A stretch of DNA of 64,000 nt from Echinicola strongylocentroti (GCF_003260975.1 NZ_CP030041.1:1401001-1465000); one strand, 5' to 3'. Positions 45,899 to 54,535 are shown, counted from the stretch's first letter. Program-made: numbers and translations. The notes: generated from the letters alone by a model not told the origin.

Positions 45899-47155
45899 AT
45901 GAAAAAGAAAATCTTTAGCTTCTCTAGCATAGCCCTTTCATCACTTATTATTCTGATGTTAGGAACATCGGCTGTTTTTGGGCAGAAAAAGAAAAAGGAT
46001 AAAAATGCTCCACCCCAAAAAGGAAGTGTCTATCTTTCTCCCGTACCTGTTATTGGAGCCAATCCAGCATTTGGGTTTATCTATGGAGCCGGAGGATCGG
46101 CCAGCTGGTATATGGGAGACCCGTCCACTACTAAAATCTCCAACGCCCTCTTAGGGGTAGCTTTCACTACCAAAAAACAAACCATTATCACCCTAAAAAG
46201 CACCGTTTATGGTGAAGACAATGACTTCATACTGTTGGGCGACTGGCGATATTTGGACAGTTCTCAACCCACTTGGGGGCTAGGCACTGGACCTCAGTCA
46301 GCAAAACTAGCCAGTAACGATTTTGGCTTTGATGATGGAAGCATAGAAGGCAACTCAGAAGCAGACATGATGGAGTTTCGGTTCTTTCGGTTTTATGAAA
46401 CGTTTCTTAAAAGGGTCAATGATAAGGGGTTTTACGCAGGTTTGGGAATCCACTTGGATATGTTCAGTAATATCAGGGATCAATTACTGGACTTAGAATC
46501 AGCTCCTCAAGTAATCACTCCATATTATGCCTACAATGAGGCCTTCGGGTTTGACCAAGAGAAAAGCACCTTGGTTGGAATTTCCCTAAACGGTGTATAT
46601 GATACACGGGACAATGTCAACAATCCTTACACTGGAGGTTATGCTATGATCAACTTCAAGATCAATCCTGAATTTATCGGGAGTGACCAAAGTTCTACCC
46701 AATTGTGGATGGAGTACCGTGATTATTTTGACTTCACAGATGACCACCAAAACATCCTTGCCCTTTGGACATATGCTAATCTCACCGTTTCTGGAAACCT
46801 TCCCTATATGAATCTCCCGGCCATTGGTTGGGACCAATACTCCAAATCTGGAGAGCCTTACTCCCAAGGGAGATTTAGAGGAAGTAACCTAATGTTTGCT
46901 GGAGTAGAGTTCAGAAAGCATCTTTTAGCCACCAAAAACAACCCTGATTTCTTTGGCGCCATTTTGTATGCCAATGCTACCACTGCAAGTGGAAAAGCAA
47001 ATGGCATCAACCTTTTCGAATACATAGAGCCTGGGTACGGGCTAGGGCTACGGTTCAACATCAACAAAAAAGCCCGTACCAATGTAGGCATAGACTATGG
47101 TTGGGGCAATTATGGGACCTCTGGACTATTCTTGAGGCTTAACGAAAACTTCTAA
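45899..47155 (+). CDS. BamA/TamA (Omp85-like) outer-membrane beta-barrel protein
   Basis: 418-residue protein with a signal peptide ending AVFGQ (about 29) and a basic stretch KKKKDKNAPP, then a barrel of the bacterial surface antigen (D15) type. Features: GVYDTRDNVNNPYTGGY (about 227-243), a typical Omp85 barrel strand-turn, QGRFRGSNLMFAGVEFRKHL with the VRGF-like motif of the substrate-interacting loop, and a terminal strand ending in LNENF. No POTRA domains, so it belongs to the short patatin-/TamA-unlinked group whose role in Bacteroidota is not defined; membrane insertion or export of a lipoprotein are suggestions. Single-gene unit. Confidence 0.88.
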   Translation: MKKKIFSFSSIALSSLIILMLGTSAVFGQKKKKDKNAPPQKGSVYLSPVPVIGANPAFGFIYGAGGSASWYMGDPSTTKISNALLGVAFTTKKQTIITLKSTVYGEDNDFILLGDWRYLDSSQPTWGLGTGPQSAKLASNDFGFDDGSIEGNSEADMMEFRFFRFYETFLKRVNDKGFYAGLGIHLDMFSNIRDQLLDLESAPQVITPYYAYNEAFGFDQEKSTLVGISLNGVYDTRDNVNNPYTGGYAMINFKINPEFIGSDQSSTQLWMEYRDYFDFTDDHQNILALWTYANLTVSGNLPYMNLPAIGWDQYSKSGEPYSQGRFRGSNLMFAGVEFRKHLLATKNNPDFFGAILYANATTASGKANGINLFEYIEPGYGLGLRFNINKKARTNVGIDYGWGNYGTSGLFLRLNENF

Positions 47156-47282
47156 GCACCAAGAGAAAACCCAACCATCCAACTACAATCATATTAACCC
47201 AAATAAGCTAAACACCTAGACACCATATATAATAATTATGATTATCTGCAATGACACCAGTAATCACAGAAATAGTAAATAG

Positions 47283-47400
47283 GTGCTCACAGAAAACATG
47301 GAAATCTCAGAACAGCCTTATTTCATTCTAGGTGTTCTGTGCGTTCCGTGAGAAATAAAACCTACTGGCAAGAAAGCGCATAATCAAATTACCTTTTAAA
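47283..47400 (+). repeat. dispersed intergenic repeat, family A copy 2
   Basis: 118 bp matching 6821-6938: CTCACAGAAA, TTTCATTCTAGG, TTCTGTGCGTTCCG, GAGAAATAAAACCTACT, AAGAAAGCGCATAATCAAAT. The bases just before it (47247-47272, TGCAATGACACCAGTAATCA) also match those before copy 3. Sits 48 bp before the small secreted protein gene. Confidence 0.75.
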
Positions 47401-47447
47401 TATTACTTATTATTGGTAAATTACATTTAAACCAAACCAATTTCACC

Positions 47448-47852
47448 ATGAAATATGTATTCCTTATTACACTGATGTTTTTTGTAGTGGTGCAGGTAAA
47501 CGGCCAAGAAAAAGGCTGGGTCAAGCTGGGAGAAAAGACCGTGGCTTTTAAAACCGAAACCGATAAAGTATCCCTGATTGGCAACGACAACACTGTAGAC
47601 AAAATCAAACTAAAATGCATCCAAGGCACCTTAGAGCTCAACAAGGTCACTATAGTCATGAAAGGTGGAGAAAAGAAATCATATGATGCCAAAGCACTAG
47701 GTGTCATGACCAAAGGCATGTCTTCCTTGGCCTATGCCGTACCAGATAAGGACGGCAAAATAAGTTATATCGAATTAAACTATGATACCAAGGGAAAAGT
47801 CGCCCTGACCAAGATGGCCAAAGTGGAAATTTGGGGAAAACAAGAAAAATAA
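47448..47852 (+). CDS. small secreted beta-sandwich protein of unknown function (DUF2541-like)
   Basis: 134 residues with a clear signal peptide (MKYVFLITLMFFVVVQVNGQ). The mature part alternates short beta strands: KLGEKTVAF, DKIKLKCIQGTLELNKVTIVMKGG and KISYIELNYDT-K-KVALTKMAKVEIWGK. This pattern (a surface-tension-like row of strands with a terminal aTV-IwG) recalls DUF2541 proteins such as E. coli YaaI, but I am not sure of the family. No cysteine pair and no catalytic motif. Monocistronic, followed directly by a tandem repeat array. Confidence 0.8.
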   Translation: MKYVFLITLMFFVVVQVNGQEKGWVKLGEKTVAFKTETDKVSLIGNDNTVDKIKLKCIQGTLELNKVTIVMKGGEKKSYDAKALGVMTKGMSSLAYAVPDKDGKISYIELNYDTKGKVALTKMAKVEIWGKQEK

Positions 47853-47860
47853 AGGAGCAC

Positions 47861-48155
47861 CACATAGCCCAGCTAGCAACCCTATGTTTTCTATGTACCT
47901 ATGTTGTTCAAAACAAACTTGGCAAAGCCCATAAAACCTCAAAAGCTGATTTTTTAAAGAACCACATAGAAACATGAGGACACATAGCCCAGCTAGCAAC
48001 CCTATCTTTTCTATGTACCTATGTTGTTCAAAACAAACTTGGCAAAGCCCATAAAACCTCAAAAGCTAATTTTTAAAGAACCACATAGCAACATGAGGAC
48101 ACATAGCCCAGCTAGCAACCCTATGTTCTCTATGTGTCTATGTTGTTCAAAACAC
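47861..48155 (+). repeat. tandem repeat array, about 2.5 units of 119-120 bp
   Basis: Unit starts at 47861, 47981 and 48100, each with CACATAGCCCAGCTAGCAAC and then CTATGT-TCTATGT-CTATGTTGTTC and, in full units, AACTTGGCAAAGCCCATAAA and CCTCAAAAGCT. The third unit is truncated after TTCAAAAC. Contains further short direct repeats CTATGT and CACATAG. Non-coding; the frame is open for some length on both strands but codon use and position do not support a gene. Part of the 554-bp gap 47853-48406; the rest holds the promoter and operator of the next operon. Confidence 0.9.
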
Positions 48156-48279
48156 AATCACCCCTTAACTAAATCTCAAAATCAACTAGCACTTTTTACC
48201 AAAATCATAAAAAAAAGAACAGTTTCTGTTTTAAAACGGAACGCCCATAACATTTATTAAAAATTAATCTAAATAAGTA

Positions 48280-48310
48280 TTGCTTTAAACAGATTGGTGT
48301 CCTACTTTTG
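48280..48310 (+). promoter_or_regulatory. Bacteroidota-type promoter (TTG -33, TAnnTTTG -7)
   Basis: TACTTTTG at 48303-48310 matches TAnnTTTG, with TTG at 48280-48282, a 20-bp spacing as in the Bacteroidota primary sigma consensus (19-21 bp). The transcription start would be near 48317. It precedes the TonB-receptor operon by about 100 bp and directly abuts the palindrome at 48318-48332. Confidence 0.62.
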
Positions 48311-48317
48311 TATTCGA

Positions 48318-48332
48318 TTAGATTAAATCTAA
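48318..48332. promoter_or_regulatory. 15-bp palindrome, probable metal-repressor operator
   Basis: TTAGATTAAATCTAA: perfect 7-bp arms around one base, overlapping the predicted start of transcription. A matching half-site AATCTAA lies at 48266-48272 upstream of the -33 box. The shape and position fit a Fur- or DtxR/IdeR-type iron repressor controlling the siderophore operon; the protein is not in the window. Confidence 0.72.
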
Positions 48333-48406
48333 ATAGACGTAGCGTCCCGCCTACTCATTATTCTCCAAAAGAGAAACCTATGGTGTGGTCTTCTATTTGA
48401 TCTTTA

Positions 48407-50875
48407 ATGGGCATTAAAATGGTTAGCATCGTGAAATCTTTATTTTTTTCAAGAATACAATTGCTTGTTGTTATTCCATTGCTGCTATGTAGTCTTGTTT
48501 TACTGGGACACCCCTTACAAGCTGCAACAGTAAAAGGCCGGGTCTTCGATGCACAGTCTGAGCCTCTTCCGGGGGTAGTGGTCAGGATTAAGAACAGTCC
48601 ATTGACCGCTATTACTTCCTTGGACGGGAGCTATCAAATCATGAACATCCCGCAAGGAGACATCGAACTCCATCTCTCATGTTTGGGCTATGAAGCTCAT
48701 TCCAAGACAATTACTGTAAGCCACGAAAGCGCTGTCTTGAACCATGATTTCTCATTAGCAGAATCCACTACCGACCTGAATGGTGTGATCGTGGAGGGCC
48801 AATCGGTAAAGACAGAGATAGAAACCAAAGGTTTTGCAGTGGAAGTGGTAGAAACCGATAAGGCCGCTCTACAATCTGTCCAGACCAATGACTTGCTCAA
48901 CAGGACTGCCGGGATCCGTGTACGACAAAATGGGGGAATAGGGTCAAGGGTAGACTATAACCTTAACGGTATGTCAGGCAACTCCGTCCGCATATTCATC
49001 GATGGCCTTCCGATCTCTACTTATGGCTCCTCATTCAGCCTTAACAGCATCCCTCCTGCCCTGATCGAGCGTATTGAGATCTATAAGGGCGTCATTCCCG
49101 CTCACCTTGCGGACGACGCTTTGGGCGGAGCCATCAATGTGGTCCTGAAAAAAGGCGCTGTCAATAGCCTCATGGCATCAGTTTCATACGGCTCCTTTAA
49201 CACCTTACAAAGCAATCTCAACGCCGTTTACCGGGACGAAACTTCCGGTTTTACCACCAAGATATCAGGGTTCTATAATTATTCGGACAATGACTATGAG
49301 GTCTGGGGGAAATTTGTCAGGAATATCCTTCCCAATGGCCGGTATGATTACGTACGAGCCAAAAGGTTCAATGACAGCTATAGATCAGTGGGAGGGAAAT
49401 TCGACATAGGCTTCACCAATGTCAAATGGGCCGATCAGTTTTTTATCAGCTATACGGGATCTGACGATTACAATGAAATCCAGCACGGGACCTATATGTC
49501 CATTCCCTACAAGGGGCGCTTCACCACTTCCCAGTCAAATGTGTTTGGGCTAACCTACTCAAAGGAAGATCTCTTCACTAAGGGGCTTGAAGTCAACTTC
49601 AATGGATCATTCAGCAAACGGGCAGAAGTGGTCACCGATACAGTGAAGTGGAACTATAATTGGTTTGGGGAAATCAGTTTGGACTTGGACGGGGATCCTA
49701 TCTTGCGACCTGAAGGTGCCCAGCAAGGGGCTCCGACCATCAACCACATCGATAGGAATGTCAGCACTTTCCGTGCAGGCGCGCAATATGAAATCACCTC
49801 CCAACATAAGTTAATTTTCGGGCAATCATTCTTTAATATAGACCGTTTTCAACAAGACGAAATGCGAAATGCCGTGGAACGGCAATTTGTCGGCACTAGA
49901 GACCTCCAAAAACACATTACCTCCCTTGGTTACGAGTTTAACCTGATGCAGTCACGGCTCAAAGGCAACGTCTTCGGCAAGTACTATGTCCAAGATATCG
50001 AACGGATGGATCCCATACTGGTCGAAGGACCAAATGGATCAGAGCGCCAAGAAGACCGGGTTTCCAGCACTAGAAATACGACAGGCATGGGAATGGCCTA
50101 TTCGTTTAGGGCGTGGAAACAAATACTCTTCCTTGCTTCAGCAGAACAAGCCGTCAGAATGCCTTCCGAGGGAGAAATCTTCGGCAGTCCAGGTGAAAAT
50201 ATTGTCGAAAACCTGAGCATTCGGCCTGAGATCAGCAACAACCTCAATCTTGGCTTCAGACTGGGGGAATTCAAACAAAATGCCCATGAATTCTCGTTCT
50301 CGGGAACAGGGTTTATCCGGGATACCAAGGACAAGATCATCCAACAGATCAATCCCCGGATCAACGATGCGGTGCAGACAAATCCATATGAAAACCTGGG
50401 CCGGACCAAAGCCATTGGTTTTGAAGGTCAGGCATCCTATTCCTATAAAAAAGCATTACGGGCCACTGTTAATTTTTCACGGTTCAATTCGGTCTTCAAC
50501 ACCAAGTACGACCCCAATGGTAACCTCTACGAAAAATTCGGTCAGCAAATTCCCAACGAGCCCTATTTTACCATAAACAGCTCATTGGAATACACCCTCA
50601 AAAATCTTTTCCAACAGGGTTCATCCTTAAGACTATCGCACTATTTCAGCTTTGTGGAAAGGTTTTACACCACTTGGCTGGAAATTGAGGATTTCAGGAC
50701 CCCGAGGCAATATGTCCATGATCTGGGAGCCACCTACACCTTGCCAAACAAACGGTTGGCCATCAGTGCAGACCTAAGAAATGTATTTGACAAGCAGGTA
50801 TACGATAACTTCGCCGTCCAAAAACCCGGCAGAGCATTCTATCTCAAAGTCAATTATTCAATTCACAACTATTAA
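48407..50875 (+). CDS. XusA-like TonB-dependent siderophore receptor
   Basis: TonB-dependent outer-membrane receptor, 822 residues, with a signal peptide ending HPLQAA (about 40), a carboxypeptidase-regulatory-like domain (42-120, VKGRVFDAQSEPLPGVVV), a plug (about 130-235, LLNRTAGIRVRQNGGIGS to IERIEIYKGVIPAHL), and a barrel ending LKVNYSIHNY. Smaller than SusC proteins and lacking the EEVVVVGYG motif. It is followed by a DUF4374 lipoprotein and a PepSY membrane protein, the order of the XusABC xenosiderophore system described in Bacteroides thetaiotaomicron. Expected cargo: ferric siderophores made by other bacteria. Confidence 0.92.
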   Translation: MGIKMVSIVKSLFFSRIQLLVVIPLLLCSLVLLGHPLQAATVKGRVFDAQSEPLPGVVVRIKNSPLTAITSLDGSYQIMNIPQGDIELHLSCLGYEAHSKTITVSHESAVLNHDFSLAESTTDLNGVIVEGQSVKTEIETKGFAVEVVETDKAALQSVQTNDLLNRTAGIRVRQNGGIGSRVDYNLNGMSGNSVRIFIDGLPISTYGSSFSLNSIPPALIERIEIYKGVIPAHLADDALGGAINVVLKKGAVNSLMASVSYGSFNTLQSNLNAVYRDETSGFTTKISGFYNYSDNDYEVWGKFVRNILPNGRYDYVRAKRFNDSYRSVGGKFDIGFTNVKWADQFFISYTGSDDYNEIQHGTYMSIPYKGRFTTSQSNVFGLTYSKEDLFTKGLEVNFNGSFSKRAEVVTDTVKWNYNWFGEISLDLDGDPILRPEGAQQGAPTINHIDRNVSTFRAGAQYEITSQHKLIFGQSFFNIDRFQQDEMRNAVERQFVGTRDLQKHITSLGYEFNLMQSRLKGNVFGKYYVQDIERMDPILVEGPNGSERQEDRVSSTRNTTGMGMAYSFRAWKQILFLASAEQAVRMPSEGEIFGSPGENIVENLSIRPEISNNLNLGFRLGEFKQNAHEFSFSGTGFIRDTKDKIIQQINPRINDAVQTNPYENLGRTKAIGFEGQASYSYKKALRATVNFSRFNSVFNTKYDPNGNLYEKFGQQIPNEPYFTINSSLEYTLKNLFQQGSSLRLSHYFSFVERFYTTWLEIEDFRTPRQYVHDLGATYTLPNKRLAISADLRNVFDKQVYDNFAVQKPGRAFYLKVNYSIHNY

Positions 50876-50905
50876 ATAATTTTTAACCAATTAATCATAA
50901 GGAAG

Positions 50906-52240
50906 ATGTTCAGTACAAACATTCTAAAATCCAAAACTCTTCAGCTATGTGCCCTTGCAGCAACCCTGTCATTGGCCAGTTGTAACAACGAAGAAGACCC
51001 TACTCCCCAACCCGAGCAGGACGCGGACCGATGGGTGACCGTGGCCGGTGCATTGATGGGAGATAGTCCTGGTGATGGAAATGGCGGTACCAAGATCTAC
51101 GCGGTAAGCTATGAAGATGCCATCAATCCAGAAACAGAAATCGACGTGTTTGACAATGGTGAGCCTGTAAAGTCAAACCGTACAGCAAGAATCCAGGTAT
51201 CAGAAGACGGAAGCACCTTGTTCAATATTGCCTATGGAGGCGAAAATGGCGGGGAATTTTCCAAATTTGATGTAGCCGGCGGCTCGAGCTATGTTCAACA
51301 GGATGTCACCGTAAACATCTCCCAATATGTTGGATCAGGTCCTAGGTGGAGTAAATTGTACAACGGGGACAAGAATGGAATTGCGGTGAATGTGGACAAT
51401 ATTGCAGCAAACAATGCAGCAGAAAACGTCACTGAGCCTTTCCGCTACTATAGAGGTATCGCTACAGTGCTTGATGTGAACCTTCAAGATGTACTTATAA
51501 GAGCAAGTAAGGATTATGAAATCCCGCTATCCGAAGAGGAAGAGCTGGCAGGACACTGTATATTCAGATTGGATGCACCTGTACTGAACCAAGCAGGTGA
51601 CAAACTACTTATCGGTACTTGGATGCGTAAATACGATGTAGCTACTGGTGAGCGGGAAAGCGAATGGGAAAGACTGGGCACCAAAACAGTCGTGGTAGAC
51701 TATCCTTCGTTGGAAAATCCTACCATCATCACCTCTACCCAAGCCAATGGTGACTGCTCCGGATACCGCAGCAATGTAAACCAAATCGCTGAAGACGGCA
51801 GCATCTATCAATCTACTTCCCGTGACACCGATGGATCGCACATCCTAAGAATCACGCCTGACAATGAGTATGACAATACCTTTGCCATTAGCTTGGATGA
51901 AGCACTAGGCCTGACCGACGTGTACGTGGATGCATGGAGATATGTAAACAACGGGATTGGCTATGCCATGATCCGCCATGGTGAAGAAGACCAAGGCTAC
52001 ATCGCCAGATTGGACCTTAACCAGCAAACGGCATCTTTGGTAAACGAAATCCCCAACGATCCAGATGTAAGGTTTAACCAATACCAAGGATTTATGGTAA
52101 GTGGCAATGACCTGCTGGTTCCAGTATCCCCATTGGGCAAAGACGGAAACATCTATGTGCTGCACAGCCAGACCGGTGAAGTATCTGTCGGTGCCAAACT
52201 GATCAACAAACCAGGAAACCACTTTATCGGTGCCTTTTAA
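50906..52240 (+). CDS. XusB-like DUF4374 surface lipoprotein (siderophore-binding)
   Basis: 444-residue lipoprotein (signal ending LASC, Cys26) of the DUF4374 family, a beta-propeller. Segments of alternating strands recur (YAVSYEDAI, TLFNIAYGGENGGEF, KLLIGTWMRKYD, YQSTSRDTDGSHILRI, IYVLHSQTGEV). XusB of B. thetaiotaomicron belongs to this family and binds ferric enterobactin at the cell surface, delivering it to XusA. It starts 30 bp after the receptor gene. Not previously expected to be tied to carbohydrate use; I see no carbohydrate-binding motif. A strong hairpin with a T-run follows it. Confidence 0.88.
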   Translation: MFSTNILKSKTLQLCALAATLSLASCNNEEDPTPQPEQDADRWVTVAGALMGDSPGDGNGGTKIYAVSYEDAINPETEIDVFDNGEPVKSNRTARIQVSEDGSTLFNIAYGGENGGEFSKFDVAGGSSYVQQDVTVNISQYVGSGPRWSKLYNGDKNGIAVNVDNIAANNAAENVTEPFRYYRGIATVLDVNLQDVLIRASKDYEIPLSEEEELAGHCIFRLDAPVLNQAGDKLLIGTWMRKYDVATGERESEWERLGTKTVVVDYPSLENPTIITSTQANGDCSGYRSNVNQIAEDGSIYQSTSRDTDGSHILRITPDNEYDNTFAISLDEALGLTDVYVDAWRYVNNGIGYAMIRHGEEDQGYIARLDLNQQTASLVNEIPNDPDVRFNQYQGFMVSGNDLLVPVSPLGKDGNIYVLHSQTGEVSVGAKLINKPGNHFIGAF

Positions 52241-52285
52241 ATCAACAAACCGACATATTCAAAAGATGTTGGCCTAAGTTATTGA

Positions 52286-52325
52286 CCTTGCTTTCTCTAG
52301 GCATTTTAGAGAAAGCAAGGTTTTT
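52286..52325 (+). terminator. intrinsic terminator after the XusB-like gene
   Basis: 14-bp perfect stem CCTTGCTTTCTCTA/TAGAGAAAGCAAGG around a 7-base loop, followed by TTTTT. It lies between the second and third genes of the iron operon, so the last gene would be read through at lower level or from its own start. The 218 bp from here to 52543 show no further motif. Confidence 0.85.
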
Positions 52326-52543
52326 ATGCGTACTGGAAAATCAATTCCCAACCGCATCCATTTCAGCCAATAAAGCGGTGCATATGGGGATCATCAACCC
52401 CCTATCCATATACCGAGACAGTATGTGTCCGCACAGCTTGCTGCCTTCCAGCAGTACTCAAACAATTCAAGACAACACTTCCAAAAACGTGGGAGGTTTA
52501 TCCTATAAACACCCCTTCGGAGATAATACAAAATTTCAATAAA

Positions 52544-53806
52544 ATGAAGACGAAAAAGAAAAAAACCAATTGGCAAAAGGTCAGGAAATTTTTCAACGAC
52601 ATTCACCTTTGGGTAGGTTTGGGCAGTGCTTTGGTCCTTATTCCAGTCTGCTTGTCGGGAACAATCTATGTTTACAACACCGAGTTGCAGGAAATGTTCA
52701 GCGCACATCTTCATCATATTGAAAAAGAAGAAGGGGGGACAAAAATGTCCATTGAAGCACTTACTGAGGCGCTATCTCCAAAAGTAAATGGAGAAATCAC
52801 GGCTGTATCGGTACCGCATGACGAGGAAAGGACCTATGAATTTACCGTACGGCAAAAGGACAGTAGAAGCCGATTCGGGACGAGGTATTATATAAATCCC
52901 TATTCAGGGGAAATCGTCGGTACCTCCGAGGAAAAAAATGCCATTGCGGGATTTATGCGTGACATGTTCAGCCTGCATCGTTGGCTATTGCTTGACAAAA
53001 TAGAAGAACCCCTGATTGGGGAATTATCCAATAGAAAATTGGGCAGTTATATCTCTGGAACAGCGACCATACTCTTTACCATAGGCGTGCTCACCGGCAT
53101 CGTGATCTGGTTTCCCCAAAAGCTAAAAAGCTGGAAACAAGGACTCAAGCTTAAACTGAACGGCAGCTGGAAACGCACCAACCATGACCTCCACAACACC
53201 TTGGCCTTTTATTCATTTTTTATCCTACTGATCATGGGATTGACAGGTCCGCAGTGGTCTTTTCCTTGGTACCGTACCGGCTTGCAAAAAGCCCTGGGAA
53301 CCTATCAGGAATCTCCACAAGGTCGGGGTGGACACGGCAAACCATCCGCACCAAAGGGTAAAAAAGAAGAGGAAGTCACCAAAGCACTTATGCTTTTGCC
53401 CTATAAGGAATACATTGAAATGGCGGACAAGACCCTGCCGTACGACGGAGATTATCAAATCACCTTTCCAAAAGATGCCGCCAGCCAAGTGCAAATTTAT
53501 AAGACAAAAACGGGCTTCTTTGCTCCTGCAGCAGGTGACAGAATCCACCTAGACCCCAATACTGCCGCCGTCACGGACCTTCAGCTATTCAGCGACCAGC
53601 CCTTTAACCAGCGCGTGGCAAGATCGATTAAAGCGCTTCATATCGGCTCGGTTTACGGCGGATTTTCCAAGCTTTTGTACTTTATTTCCTGCTTGATCGC
53701 CACCAGCTTACCTATCACAGGCACCCTCATTTGGATCAACAAAATGAAGAAAAAGCCCAAAAGAAAAAAAGCGAAAGAAATGCCCGCAAAAAGCCTGGTG
53801 GCATAA
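52544..53806 (+). CDS. XusC-like PepSY-domain inner-membrane protein
   Basis: 420-residue membrane protein of the PepSY-associated TM type. Four main helices (about 22-45, 165-190, 220-240 and 375-395); HLWVGLGSALVLIPVCLSGT at 22-41, HRWLL at about 146, HNTLAFYSFFILLIMGLTG and KALHIGSVYGGFSKLL contain conserved histidines that may bind haem, as in bacterial PepSY ferric reductases. Long loops carry PepSY-like domains (about 60-125 and 280-355). The C-terminus is very basic (KMKKKPKRKKAKE). In XusABC the third gene is this type and is thought to reduce or release iron from the siderophore. Confidence 0.9.
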   Translation: MKTKKKKTNWQKVRKFFNDIHLWVGLGSALVLIPVCLSGTIYVYNTELQEMFSAHLHHIEKEEGGTKMSIEALTEALSPKVNGEITAVSVPHDEERTYEFTVRQKDSRSRFGTRYYINPYSGEIVGTSEEKNAIAGFMRDMFSLHRWLLLDKIEEPLIGELSNRKLGSYISGTATILFTIGVLTGIVIWFPQKLKSWKQGLKLKLNGSWKRTNHDLHNTLAFYSFFILLIMGLTGPQWSFPWYRTGLQKALGTYQESPQGRGGHGKPSAPKGKKEEEVTKALMLLPYKEYIEMADKTLPYDGDYQITFPKDAASQVQIYKTKTGFFAPAAGDRIHLDPNTAAVTDLQLFSDQPFNQRVARSIKALHIGSVYGGFSKLLYFISCLIATSLPITGTLIWINKMKKKPKRKKAKEMPAKSLVA

Positions 53807-53847
53807 CAGGTTACTTTAGGCCGGAAGCTTCTGTTGGGGAGGTGTTG

Positions 53848-54062
53848 AACCCGGAATATGCATTAGCCTATCTACGCCACGGCGCACAGGTATTGCGGTA
53901 TGAACCTACTTCAAAATCAGTCGCTTCGCTGCTGTTTGGAGATTAAGGCATCCGCCGCGGCGGATGCCTTAATCTCCAAACAGCCTGATTTCCTTGCAGT
54001 TTCAAACCTTCCCGATAGCTATCGGGACAGGCGATGACGAATCCTAGTGCATAAACCGGGTT
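53848..54062 (-). repeat. structured repeat, family B, inverted, with central 54-bp perfect palindrome
   Basis: Reverse-orientation member of family B: GAACCCGGAATATGCATTAGCC at its left (truncated statement of the outer 20 bases is AACCCGGAATATGCATTAGC) and CTAGTGCATAAACCGGGTT at its right, with the extra CTACGCCACGGCGCACAGG (compare 39341-39529). The centre (53931-53984) is replaced by a perfect 54-bp palindrome with two 27-base arms, GCTGTTTGGAGATTAAGGCA outward and CCGCGG at the axis. AATCAG and CTGATT flank it as in other copies. Also contains CCCGATAGCTATCGGG (about 54011-54026). Part of the 729-bp gap 53807-54535. Confidence 0.85.
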
Positions 54063-54279
54063 GAACTAGGCTTTCTGCCTGCCTGAGGGGAATGGTCTTC
54101 GACACTTCCCCCTATTATGCCCTTCTATGTGCCTAATGTGGTTGTCAAAGAAGTTGCCTACTTTACGTTACTCTTTTTCGATGTCTTGGAATTGGGATTA
54201 AATATATCAATGGGAAATCTTTTGGAAAGAAAATACTGTTACCCAAAAGCTATTTTTACCCCTCCCCTTTTTCTTTAAC

Positions 54280-54446
54280 CTCAGTTCGATTATAAAATCG
54301 TCACTGCGAGGCTTAGAGGGAGATATGAGGGGTGGAAGCCGTGGCAGTCTTCGTATTTAGGGATTGCCACACCCTTTTCCAACCCACATCCTCCTAAAAA
54401 GGGTTCGCAATGACGCTTTTAATGCTAATAATAAGTCGAGCTCAGG
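54280..54446 (+). repeat. dispersed intergenic repeat, family D copy 2
   Basis: Reverse complement of 7002-7195. Shares AACCTCAGTTCGATTATAAA, GTCACTGCGAGGCTTAG, GAAGCCGTGGCA, ACCCTTTTCCAACCCACATC and AAAAGGGTTCGCAATGACGC. Lacks the central GC palindrome of copy 1. Lies just upstream of the MerC-like gene. Confidence 0.72.
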
Positions 54447-54473
54447 TCTTTGATAAAAACCATCAAATAATTA

Positions 54474-54527
54474 TTGCAACAATATTGCATTTTATATTAT
54501 TTGACTATATTTGCAACACAATTGCAT
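54474..54527. promoter_or_regulatory. two matching 17-bp boxes upstream of the MerC-like gene
   Basis: TTGCAACAATATTGCAT (54474-54490) and TTGCAACACAATTGCAT (54511-54527), start to start 37 bp. Each contains the dyad TGCAA-5-TTGCA. The second ends 8 bp before the start codon, so a bound protein would block transcription or its early elongation. Such TTGCAA dyads are what a Fur/Zur-family metal repressor might bind; the regulator is not in the window. Confidence 0.72.
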
Positions 54528-54535
54528 AATATATC

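Noticed and set aside
47861..48155. Tandem array as a CRISPR
   Set aside because: Units of 119-120 bp repeat over their whole length, with no short repeats alternating with unique spacers and no cas genes.
52282..52542. 86-codon ORF between the DUF4374 and PepSY genes
   Set aside because: It begins inside the terminator stem, has no signal or domain and stops right at the next start; treated as non-coding.
53731..53946. 71-codon ORF overlapping the end of the PepSY gene
   Set aside because: Off-frame continuation into the family B repeat; no support.
53848..54062. Repeat as an insertion sequence
   Set aside because: Inverted ends are present but there is no transposase ORF, and none of the copies is long enough to hold one.
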